From a virus: DNA of 26,912 nt. The position numbers and the translations under genes are program-made. Under the pieces are notes generated by a model. That model was given only the letters and a program-made list of their open reading frames with translations, was not told the origin of the DNA and did no database searches. This document shows, in pieces, positions 18,919 through 26,334 of the stretch; position 1 is the first letter of the stretch; each line of letters starts with the position of its first letter. The stretch covers positions 1-26,912 of the IMG/VR virus record IMGVR_UViG_3300020439_000061, one strand, 5' to 3'.

Positions 18919-20508
18919 ATGAGCTTTTCATTCGGATCAAACCCAGTATACGTAGATGAAGGACAAACGATCCGCTTAAGGTTCAAAGCTCCTTCTGCAT
19001 GGGATACAACGCAAACCGTTACTGTTCAAATTGGTGAACAGACAACACTCTGGTATATCATCACGATACCAGAAGATTTTGCGCCAGATCCATTTGCATT
19101 TACTGACCTTGAAGATGTAGAGAAGAATACTTTATTCACCTGGGCAGATGGTTCTAGAGTAGGTGAACCACCGATTGTCATTAGTGGTCTAACCACAAAC
19201 ACAGAAGCAACTGTTAATGTCTACTCTAGTTTTTACAGTGCTGATGTTGATGATTATGCAGTAAGAGTCCAACGAGTAAGTCAAGGCGAGACATCTTATG
19301 GTGCTTGGACTATTCCCACACTCTCTGATGGGATGGTTGTAAGTAATACTGACAAACTACAAGTCAGATTAAGATCTAGTCAGTCCGAAGGACAACAAAC
19401 ATACCTGTCTCTTGCTGTTGGCGCAAGAACAGAAAGATGGAACATTACCACTGCTGTTACACCACCTAACGTACCAGAACCATTCCCTAATTTTACTGAT
19501 CTTACTAATCAACCATTTAGCACTAGAGTATACAGTGAGATCTTGAGAGTAACTGGACTGAACGACACTGCTCTCGTGGTCACTACCAACAATGGTTTGG
19601 CTGGTGTCTCTGATGGTAATGCTTTCGTTACTGATGATAATAATTTTCAGGTATTGGCAGAGAATGGATCGGCAGTTACATTCAAAAATGCTAGTACGTC
19701 AACTGTAACAATTACTAATGGACAGTATCTACAACTAGCATATGATACTGGTGCAGCTGCTAATACCAGTAATGAAATGCTACTCTCTATTGGTGAGGGT
19801 ATTAATCTATCTACTTGGAATGTCACTACTGGTAACTTCCCATCAACAACGCCAGACGCATTTAGTTTCCCTGATGTAACTGATCAACCAGTTGATACAG
19901 AGATTGAATCTGCGATTGCACCTGTTAATGGCATCACTGGTCTTGGTGCTGGTACATTTGTACAAGCAACACTAGTTTCTACTAATCCTGGTAGCAATTA
20001 TCTAACATCTCGTGTTAGAGTACACAGAGCAGATGGTAGTGTTACTTCAAAGGGTACTTTCCCTGTTGATGTACAGAATGGTGATAAACTACAGATCTAC
20101 ACCAAGTCATCTCCAAATAATAATGCCACCACAGGCATGGTTATCAAGGTAGGAACTAGAACTATTTCTAGTTGGGATATCACCACAGAACAGGGTGCAG
20201 ATACAGAGGCAAACTATACACCACCATCAAATCTGACTGGTCAACCTACAGGCAAGTCTGTTGCTAGTGCTACTGTTCTTGTCACTGGCATTAATAGACC
20301 CATTGAGATTAATGCTTCTGGTACTGGTAAGATCTCTATTGACTTTGCTACTCCAGTTGAGGGACCAGTAACATTTGATCCAGATATACACACAGGATTC
20401 AGAGTATTCCTAGTTACTGGAACAACTCTCAACAATGCAGTAACTACTAATGTTACTGTTGGAACTGGTAGTGGCAACACATTTGCGTGGTCTGCAACTA
20501 CCTGGGCA
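18919..20508 (+). repeat. Ig-like repeats ending in W-x-(I/V)-T-T
   Basis: Protein-level repeat units of about 105-129 residues are marked by Trp codons for residues 45, 174, 300, 419 and 524. Linkers carry Phe-Thr-Asp-Leu or related sequence at residues 61-64, 192-195 and 317-320. The DNA has diverged, so these are old duplications. Confidence 0.75.
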
Positions 20509-22164
20509 TCGGAACCAACAGCACCAGAATTGAGAGGCACCTGGTATGCCAAGAAAAATGCAAGAGTTTATTACGATGCTTCCAATTCTGCCAATGTTGT
20601 GGTAGAATCAAAGGACGATGGAATGGCAATCGGAACAGTTCTTACTATTCTGAAACAATCCCTCGGTCCTGGTAGAAATACCTCTCCTGCAGCATGGGTA
20701 AGTGATACTTATGGTGATCTTTCGGGTGATCGTGACTCTCGTTATCCTGGATATTTGGCTTGCGATGGCGCACTGTATAACGTCGCAGACTATCTCGATC
20801 TCTTTCTCGTAATTGGTAATCAATACGGGGGTGTTGGTGATTGGAATCCTGTCACAAATACAGCGACTGGTAACTTTAGAGTTCCTGATTACAGGAACAG
20901 AAAACTAACAGGAACTGGTAGAGTTGATGGTAATGCAGGATCTTCTGCATTCTTGCCATCTCCTAGTGCATTTGAACCAGGAAACACTGGCGGATGGTGG
21001 TACATTGACAATGTTGATGTTACTACTGGAGACCCAACTGGTACTGGTCAGCAGAATACACCATTCCAGCAATGGATTGGTTCTGGTGATTCATCGGATG
21101 AGAGTATATTCTTTGATATTGGCACAGTTAAAACTGTCTTTAACGAAGCAATCACTGAAGATGTTGACTTTACTGTAACTGGTAACGTTAATGCTATCAT
21201 CGGTCCTCTACTAGATGCTAGAGTAAATACGCCTGCACACTCACACTTTGTTGTTACTGCAACAACAGGTCCTGCTCAAGATCCATTAGTTCCATGGAAC
21301 GCTCGTATCATGGGATGGGGAATTAATATTGACGATGATGAGATGTTAAACCTCGGAGGAACTTATTTTATCGATGCTGACCTGGGTGACGAATACTGGC
21401 GAAGTAGAGGTGATCCAGAAGACTTTGCTCGGCTGTGGAAAGCACAGATTGACCAGTATGCTGGTAGTGAATTCTCGGCAACAATGTCAAGATTCTTCCA
21501 AGGCAATACTGGTCAAACGTTTGAAGAGTATCTAGAAGAAATTGCACCTAGTCTTCCTAATGCTTCCAACAACACTTTCGTTGGAACTGAAGCATGGGCA
21601 AAAGACTGGAGTATGTCTGTATGGTGGCCTCACCATGTAGAGAATGGTGTTAAGGATAGATTGCAACTAATTGGTAGTACCGAGTGGACTGGTTCTACCT
21701 ATCCATTTAATAACTTGGAAAACCAAGCACCATCGGCAAACCCCAATCGTAACCCAGGTCAATCAGTTTCTGGTGGTGTTCTTTCTGGTTCTGTTATTGA
21801 CGTTGATGATCAACAAGTTAGAGTTGAATCTTACATACCTCAAATTATGTTAGAAGATCTCGATGCTTCTACAGTGAATCATAGTCACTTCTTGACAACA
21901 GCAACCATTACTGACATCAATACTGATTTCTCTTATGGTAACGTTGCTGGTGTTGGTAGTGCTAGACTGGGACTGGGTAATGCTGGTACTACCGTAAACG
22001 TTGGATTCACACAATCAGATGTGGACATCTCACTAAATAGTGGTACGTTCACTTTGAATGAATCGTTTAAGAAACCCATTCCAAACGTTACATTCAAACC
22101 AAACAAACAAGTTCCACTAGTCGAAAACTTCCACAAAGTTAAGTATATTATCAAAGCATATTAA
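18919..22164 (+). CDS. Large tail collar/tail-fibre protein with Ig-like repeat array (1081 aa)
   Basis: Residues 1-530 are about five beta-sandwich-like units, each ending in a Trp followed by I/V-T-T (W45, W174, W300, W419, W524). Each linker to the next unit reads roughly PDPFAFTDL or PPSNLTGQP. Residues 568-665 are a tail collar domain: MAIGTVLTI, YPGYLACDGALYN, LFLVIGNQYGG, FRVPDYRNRKLTG. The C-terminal part has two His-x-His motifs (HSH at 774-776 and 988-990) and ends VKYIIKAY, matching the other collar proteins here. The gene has its own late promoter motif, unlike its neighbours, which are separated by only a few bases. A long fibre with a metal-bound distal tip is inferred. The ribosome site is weak (GTGGA, 18908-18912). 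Confidence 0.8.
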   Translation: MSFSFGSNPVYVDEGQTIRLRFKAPSAWDTTQTVTVQIGEQTTLWYIITIPEDFAPDPFAFTDLEDVEKNTLFTWADGSRVGEPPIVISGLTTNTEATVNVYSSFYSADVDDYAVRVQRVSQGETSYGAWTIPTLSDGMVVSNTDKLQVRLRSSQSEGQQTYLSLAVGARTERWNITTAVTPPNVPEPFPNFTDLTNQPFSTRVYSEILRVTGLNDTALVVTTNNGLAGVSDGNAFVTDDNNFQVLAENGSAVTFKNASTSTVTITNGQYLQLAYDTGAAANTSNEMLLSIGEGINLSTWNVTTGNFPSTTPDAFSFPDVTDQPVDTEIESAIAPVNGITGLGAGTFVQATLVSTNPGSNYLTSRVRVHRADGSVTSKGTFPVDVQNGDKLQIYTKSSPNNNATTGMVIKVGTRTISSWDITTEQGADTEANYTPPSNLTGQPTGKSVASATVLVTGINRPIEINASGTGKISIDFATPVEGPVTFDPDIHTGFRVFLVTGTTLNNAVTTNVTVGTGSGNTFAWSATTWASEPTAPELRGTWYAKKNARVYYDASNSANVVVESKDDGMAIGTVLTILKQSLGPGRNTSPAAWVSDTYGDLSGDRDSRYPGYLACDGALYNVADYLDLFLVIGNQYGGVGDWNPVTNTATGNFRVPDYRNRKLTGTGRVDGNAGSSAFLPSPSAFEPGNTGGWWYIDNVDVTTGDPTGTGQQNTPFQQWIGSGDSSDESIFFDIGTVKTVFNEAITEDVDFTVTGNVNAIIGPLLDARVNTPAHSHFVVTATTGPAQDPLVPWNARIMGWGINIDDDEMLNLGGTYFIDADLGDEYWRSRGDPEDFARLWKAQIDQYAGSEFSATMSRFFQGNTGQTFEEYLEEIAPSLPNASNNTFVGTEAWAKDWSMSVWWPHHVENGVKDRLQLIGSTEWTGSTYPFNNLENQAPSANPNRNPGQSVSGGVLSGSVIDVDDQQVRVESYIPQIMLEDLDASTVNHSHFLTTATITDINTDFSYGNVAGVGSARLGLGNAGTTVNVGFTQSDVDISLNSGTFTLNESFKKPIPNVTFKPNKQVPLVENFHKVKYIIKAY

Positions 22165-22166
22165 TT

Positions 22167-22835
22167 ATGGGATTAGCACCGTATCGTCCTCTTGAGTTGA
22201 TGAGGAATAAGGCAGCGACGAGATCTGACTTTCAAGATTTTATTGCTGTCTGGGAAGGATTTGTACCTAAACCTTTCTGTGAAGAACTGATTAAATATGG
22301 AGAGGATGTTCTGAATGAAAATACTGCTGCACTTGCAGTAGGAACTCCACAAAGCATGTATGGTGTTTCTGATGGCGGATCGCAGTACAATGGCAAAGGA
22401 AACAGACATGATGCATCATTTATGGTGAACTATCATGCTTCTGATAGATCATCACAGATCAATCAGTTCCTAAAGTCATGCATGATGCATTACATGGATG
22501 AGTATGATCAGTTGAAAGGAATGACGATGGTGTCTACTGATATTAAATTTCAGCGAACACCTGCTGGCGGTGGTTATCACCTGTGGCATTATGAAAATGC
22601 ATCGCATGAATACTCTCAACGTGAAGTTACGTGGATGATTTACTTGAATGATATTGAAGAGGGTGGAGAGACCGAGTTCAGATTCCAGAAGAGAAGGATT
22701 AAACCAACCCAAGGAACAGTTGTATTATTCCCAGCAGCAATGACACATGTCCATAAGGGCAACATGGTTATGGGCGAGGACAATAAATACATTGTAACTG
22801 GTTGGTATATCAAGACCCCAACGCCCATTAAGTAA
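22167..22835 (+). CDS. 2OG-Fe(II) oxygenase, prolyl 4-hydroxylase-like (222 aa)
   Basis: The protein uses Fe(II), O2 and 2-oxoglutarate to hydroxylate a substrate, by family knowledge. The core is visible at residues 128-213: a first metal motif H141-Y-E143 (Glu in place of the more usual Asp), YLNDIEEGGETEF at 159-171, then KPTQGTVVLFP at 179-189. A second metal His is most likely H196 in the HKG sequence, and K207 in NKYIVTGW is placed to bind 2-oxoglutarate. Length and layout fit small phage P4H-like enzymes. It starts 2 bases after the large collar gene, so it is probably expressed late with the fibre genes. The substrate is unknown; hydroxylation of a tail protein or of a host protein are both possible. 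Confidence 0.85.
   Translation: MGLAPYRPLELMRNKAATRSDFQDFIAVWEGFVPKPFCEELIKYGEDVLNENTAALAVGTPQSMYGVSDGGSQYNGKGNRHDASFMVNYHASDRSSQINQFLKSCMMHYMDEYDQLKGMTMVSTDIKFQRTPAGGGYHLWHYENASHEYSQREVTWMIYLNDIEEGGETEFRFQKRRIKPTQGTVVLFPAAMTHVHKGNMVMGEDNKYIVTGWYIKTPTPIK
22782..22789 (+). promoter_or_regulatory. Possible intragenic late promoter motif (AATAAATA)
   Basis: AATAAATA matches 7 of 8 bases of the T4 late consensus and lies 51 bases before the ATG at 22841. It also encodes part of the conserved NKYIV stretch of the oxygenase, so the match may be chance. It is listed as a weak candidate for extra expression of the 22841-26284 genes. Confidence 0.25.
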
Positions 22836-22840
22836 TACCC

Positions 22841-23818
22841 ATGGCAGAAGAAAAATTCGTAAGAAGAGCAGTCTACGAAATGGATTTCATCTCCAACTTC
22901 GTTGTGGAGACTGGTATTAATGTTACCAATAAACTTACGGGAAAAACAGGTGCTCCCTCTTACAAACTCAAACCAGACATGGTAGAGAGATTCAAGACCG
23001 AGGTTCTTGGTGACTTGTGGCATACTGAATCTGATACTATCGAGTACATCGTCATCTACAATGATGGCACAGCAAATGTACAGAGAAGAAAGCAGAAGTA
23101 TAACTTTACCACAAAAGAGAGTTACTTCCAATCTTATGTGTTCAAAGCATTCACACAAGATGATGTTGTTGCTCTAAAGGATAAGATTGAGGCATTCTTG
23201 GAGGCACAAAGAATCGTTAATCAATTCCAGATTAATGATAAGATTACTTCTATCTCTCAAGAGCATGCTTTCTGGGATTCTACTCTAACGAAGAGACTTA
23301 CTGAAAAGCAAAACATGCTAAACGCAACTGATTGGCGTGTGTTGCCTGATATTGCTGACAACTATCCTGGAGAGAAGGACAACTGGATCAAATGGAGAGC
23401 AAAAGTTAGAGACATTGGTAAAGAATACTTTTCCTGGGATTCTATTCAAGCGATGGGTATGGAGAACTTTGACATTGAGTGGTTTAAGGGCATTAATGAA
23501 CTTAAGTGGCCAATGGATCCAAAGGTCTTTGCCAAGCAGTTTCCAGATAGAGTTAATGCTGATAAGAGTTTGACTGGATATCTAGACACAGATGATTGCT
23601 TTGTGAAGAGAGACACTGATGCATCAACAGACTTGATCTTGAGTAGAATCACCAACATCAGTGAACTATCTGCTAGATGGAATGAGTCACGACGTGTTGT
23701 TGGTGATCTGACCAAAGAAATCATGCAGATGATGAGATGTGAGGAGTTTGTTGACAACGGTATCGATTACACTACATTATACACACAGGAAGAGATAGAT
23801 GCTTTGGGAGAAGAGTGA
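22841..23818 (+). CDS. Protein with tail-assembly-chaperone-like motif (325 aa)
   Basis: Residues 151-192 read KR-x-x-x-x-x-x-MLNATDWRVLPD, then a gap and NWIKWRAKVRDI. This resembles the Phage_tail_APC motif (Arg, L-x-x-TDW-x-x-LPD, W-x-x-YR-x-x-LRD) found in tail-fibre assembly chaperones. The N-terminal 130 residues are mixed beta/helical with a basic stretch (QRRKQKY, 81-87). After the motif comes NELKWPMDP near 219-227 and a helical C-terminus. It is much longer than a typical small chaperone. It follows the first oxygenase by 5 bases and its end overlaps the second by 20 bases. A role in folding or attaching fibre tips fits the context, but could equally be structural. The motif was recognised by eye. 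Confidence 0.6.
   Translation: MAEEKFVRRAVYEMDFISNFVVETGINVTNKLTGKTGAPSYKLKPDMVERFKTEVLGDLWHTESDTIEYIVIYNDGTANVQRRKQKYNFTTKESYFQSYVFKAFTQDDVVALKDKIEAFLEAQRIVNQFQINDKITSISQEHAFWDSTLTKRLTEKQNMLNATDWRVLPDIADNYPGEKDNWIKWRAKVRDIGKEYFSWDSIQAMGMENFDIEWFKGINELKWPMDPKVFAKQFPDRVNADKSLTGYLDTDDCFVKRDTDASTDLILSRITNISELSARWNESRRVVGDLTKEIMQMMRCEEFVDNGIDYTTLYTQEEIDALGEE
23787..23794 (+). promoter_or_regulatory. Ribosome binding site for the 23799 gene
   Basis: AGGAAGAG lies 4 bases before the ATG at 23799, inside the end of the upstream gene. It supports this start and the 20-base overlap. Confidence 0.55.
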
Positions 23819-24479
23819 CATTATACCTAATGAAATCATTGATTACATTAGTAAAGATTGGAATGAAGAGTGGTTCCACAGTGGAAACAAGACTAACCCA
23901 GAAAAACTGAAAAAGAATCTTCAGATGGACCAGAACAATCTCTGGTCTAATTATTGTTCTGCGGTCCAACCATACCTACAAAAGAGTAAAGTCCTGAACA
24001 ATATGTTTCTAGGTACTAAACACTCTGTGGCTCTATTTTCGTGGTATAAAGAGGGAATGGAGTATGGATATCATAATGACAACTATCCTATCAGGCAAGT
24101 ATATCCAAACTTAAACTACACTGTTTATCTCAACGATGACTTTGAGGGTGGTGAGTTGATCGTCAAGGTTGGAAACGTTGAGGTAGTTACTAAACCAGAG
24201 AAAGGTAAGTTCATTATCTACGACTCTAACTTACAGCATAGAGTTGCACCTGTCACAAAAGGTGAGCGTAAAGTTATGCTGGGGTGGATGGAGACAGAGA
24301 TCAAAGATAGTTTTCATCGCAATCTTTGTATTGACTATTCTCTGTCGTGTAATGAACTATTGAGGAATCTTCTTCCACGATTTGATAACGATGAAGAAGA
24401 TCTAGAGTACATTGAGATTAGCAAAGCGTTGACTAACTTTAGACATCAAATACTGCGTGAGTATGGACGATCTGATTAA
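23799..24479 (+). CDS. 2OG-Fe(II) oxygenase, PKHD/PiuC-like (226 aa)
   Basis: The iron and co-substrate residues are all visible: H92-N-D94 in YGYHNDN, YTVYLNDDFEGGELIV at 107-122, then H147 in LQHRVAPV and R157 in GERKVMLGW. The H-to-R spacing of 10 is as expected for the family, in which Arg binds 2-oxoglutarate. The GGEL and KGKFIIYDS motifs also fit PKHD-type hydroxylases. The last ~50 residues are acidic and helical with no recognised domain. It overlaps the upstream gene by 20 bases and the next one by 17. Its sequence differs from the neighbouring oxygenases outside the catalytic core, so it is not a recent duplicate. The substrate is unknown. Confidence 0.85.
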   Translation: MLWEKSDIIPNEIIDYISKDWNEEWFHSGNKTNPEKLKKNLQMDQNNLWSNYCSAVQPYLQKSKVLNNMFLGTKHSVALFSWYKEGMEYGYHNDNYPIRQVYPNLNYTVYLNDDFEGGELIVKVGNVEVVTKPEKGKFIIYDSNLQHRVAPVTKGERKVMLGWMETEIKDSFHRNLCIDYSLSCNELLRNLLPRFDNDEEDLEYIEISKALTNFRHQILREYGRSD

Positions 24480-24975
24480 ATATGAAGACTGGTTGACTCC
24501 TGAAGAGAATGATATCCTGCAACCAAAGTTAATCAACTGGAACTATGGATCTGGGTCACTCAACGATGAGGATCCTCGCAGGATGTACATGACTCCATTT
24601 TGGTACATTGACTTCAGCAAGGATCCGTTCTTCTCCGACTATCTTCTAAATAAGATAAGACAAACTGTAGGAGATGACTCTTTACAACTAGAACGTGTGT
24701 ATGCCAATGGTGCCACATATGGTCAACCTGGAACACTCCATCAAGACTCACATGAGGACAATGGCAGAACATTTCTATTCTATGCCAACATGAAGTGGAA
24801 TGAAAACTGGGGTGGTGGTACACAATTCTATGATGGTGATGGGATGCTAACTGTTGTCTTCCCTAGACCTAACAGAGCAGTGTATTTCCCTGGTTCTGTA
24901 TTCCACTCATCAACAGATGTGAATAGAGCGTACAAAGGTTTGAGAGTCACAATCGCATGGAAATTATTTAAATGA
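24463..24975 (+). CDS. 2OG-Fe(II) oxygenase, third type (170 aa)
   Basis: From the ATG at 24463, H93-Q-D95 in TLHQDSHED, GGGTQFYDG near 117-125, RAVYFPGSVFH with H148, and R161 in GLRVTIAWK give a complete Fe(II)/2OG site. The N-terminus (WLTPEEND) is a typical lead-in helix for this fold. A GTG at 24457 would add two residues; I chose the ATG because neither start has a strong ribosome site and ATG is the rule in this block. The gene overlaps the preceding oxygenase by 17 bases and the next gene by ATGA. It is the third oxygenase within 2.8 kb and is shorter than the other two. Substrate unknown. Confidence 0.8.
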   Translation: MDDLIKYEDWLTPEENDILQPKLINWNYGSGSLNDEDPRRMYMTPFWYIDFSKDPFFSDYLLNKIRQTVGDDSLQLERVYANGATYGQPGTLHQDSHEDNGRTFLFYANMKWNENWGGGTQFYDGDGMLTVVFPRPNRAVYFPGSVFHSSTDVNRAYKGLRVTIAWKLFK

Positions 24976-25322
24976 TTAACCAGAACTATCAAATCTATGA
25001 TCTCTCTACCAGTATTGGTAGGCATGTTGCCCTGCGTGGTGTACCTATGATCTACATCAGAGCATATGGTTGGAACAATACCACTGATGTAGACAAGATC
25101 AATGAGTCTAGAGAGATTTACAAAGGCATCCTACCACTGGATCTGTGGACTCAAATGGATCAATCTGAATATAATCTAATTGAATTAGAGTCATTGGATG
25201 GTGTTGTAGACTTCCTGGAGGATAGTTTCCCAGAGTCTCAAGCAACGTGTACTGAACCAGCACAATATGTCTTCTATGCATTATATAATGAGTTAGGACA
25301 AGTTATCGAATCAAACGAATGA
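24972..25322 (+). CDS. Hypothetical protein (116 aa)
   Basis: I do not recognise this protein. It is small and slightly acidic, with an N-terminal YQIYDLSTSIGRHVALRG segment, a VPMIYIRAYGWN strand and an acidic helix-rich second half (LESLDGVVDFLEDSF). No signal peptide or membrane segment is seen. Both ends use ATGA stop/start overlaps with the neighbours (24972-24975 and 25319-25322), strong evidence for a real, translationally coupled gene in the oxygenase cluster. Confidence 0.65.
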   Translation: MINQNYQIYDLSTSIGRHVALRGVPMIYIRAYGWNNTTDVDKINESREIYKGILPLDLWTQMDQSEYNLIELESLDGVVDFLEDSFPESQATCTEPAQYVFYALYNELGQVIESNE

Positions 25323-26284
25323 TATTCTCTGACCGCTACACTGAAGTAGAGAAGTATAGTATCTTCCGTCAAGAACGTATTTGTTCTTCCGCAACCATGC
25401 CGTGGTTGTATACTGGTTTGGTGCAAGATAGGTATGAACCAGAGTTATCCAGTCCTATCAAGGAAAGACTCAACGCTGCTCTAGACTATACTCCTTTCCT
25501 TAAAGAATCTCATGGACCTGCTAGAAATGAGTTAAAGAAACTCACTGTCGATTATGATGGTGATACACACCTTGGATATACTACCAGGTTTGTTAGACCC
25601 GTGGGAGACTTGAGTTACAACTATTTCAACAGCAGCATAAAGTATTTCAAAGAGCAAACCAGATCCACTCATCTAGTCAAACAATACGACGAGATGTATA
25701 AGGCTATTGTTGATATACAGTATCACCCCACATTTATGGGATTCAAACATGACAATGAGGGTGTGCCCACTCATCTTGGTGTTCACAGCACTGTATTTGA
25801 TCTATCAGCACATGGAGATGCTGTTAAGGTATCACAATACTTGTCTAGATTGAGGAATTGGTCTCAACCTGATGTTTTCTTTGGAGAAGAAAGTCTAAAC
25901 ATTGTGATTGGGTGTGCATATACGGAGTGGGTCAGTGAATATGAGGGTAGATATAGTCAATACGGACCTAAACAAATTGATAAAAAGATCCATGTTGGTT
26001 ATGATCAGGTCTCTGATAAGCACATTGAGTCTTTGATCAAAGCAGAGTTATTAACAGTAGATCAAGCAAGATGGGTTTACTCATTACTGCCAGGCATGGA
26101 CGCTGATATTTCGACAGCGAAAGTTGCTGAAGATATATTTGGTAATGAGAGATATCTTCACCCATGGCAGTATATGGTAGACTTTGAGTTTGTATATAAG
26201 GATGATACGCTCGATGATATCATTCTATACAGATACAAATATAAAGAATTTAAGGAGATTGAGGTTCTGAACCCAAACGCTTGA
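25319..26284 (+). CDS. Hypothetical protein, last gene of the late unit (321 aa)
   Basis: Not recognised. It is a soluble, Tyr/His/Asp-rich protein with no signal peptide or membrane segment. Notable segments are TMPWLYTGL near 26-34, a His-rich centre (YHPTFMGFKHDNEG, THLGVHSTVFDLSAHG, about 135-165) and WVYSLLPGMD near 252. The central His/Asp cluster could bind metal, but I see no family-specific spacing. Its start is an ATGA overlap with the upstream gene, and its stop at 26282-26284 overlaps the -35 box of the promoter for the next unit. A virion or assembly role is suggested only by position. Confidence 0.7.
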   Translation: MIFSDRYTEVEKYSIFRQERICSSATMPWLYTGLVQDRYEPELSSPIKERLNAALDYTPFLKESHGPARNELKKLTVDYDGDTHLGYTTRFVRPVGDLSYNYFNSSIKYFKEQTRSTHLVKQYDEMYKAIVDIQYHPTFMGFKHDNEGVPTHLGVHSTVFDLSAHGDAVKVSQYLSRLRNWSQPDVFFGEESLNIVIGCAYTEWVSEYEGRYSQYGPKQIDKKIHVGYDQVSDKHIESLIKAELLTVDQARWVYSLLPGMDADISTAKVAEDIFGNERYLHPWQYMVDFEFVYKDDTLDDIILYRYKYKEFKEIEVLNPNA

Positions 26285-26309
26285 CAACCACGGTCAGCTG
26301 CTGTATGAT
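26281..26309 (+). promoter_or_regulatory. Host sigma70-type promoter, probable early promoter
   Basis: TTGACA (26281-26286, perfect -35), a 17-base spacer, and TATGAT (26304-26309, 5 of 6 for -10). Transcription would begin near 26316, about 20 bases before the ATG at 26335. Such near-consensus host promoters are typical of T4-like cyanophage early genes. The -35 overlaps the TGA of the upstream gene. Confidence 0.75.
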
Positions 26310-26334
26310 TATTCAGTTGATCCCCACCTACATA

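Noticed and set aside
22640-23158. Long minus-strand frame (172 codons) across the oxygenase/chaperone-like junction
   Set aside because: It lies opposite two well-supported genes, has no ribosome site or recognisable protein, and arises from the codon use of the + strand genes. The same applies to the other minus-strand frames, e.g. 26158-26649 and 7848-8231.
24457-24462. GTG start for the third oxygenase
   Set aside because: It adds only two residues and has no better ribosome site than the ATG at 24463. It is kept as an alternative, not the call.
26281-26334. Upstream TTG (26281) and ATG (26305) starts for the 98-residue gene
   Set aside because: The TTG coincides with the -35 box and the ATG lies in the -10 box of the promoter, so a transcript from that promoter would contain neither.
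26285-26334. Transcription terminator between the late and early units
   Set aside because: I looked for a GC-rich hairpin followed by a T run and found none. The CAGCTG palindrome at 26295-26300 is too short.
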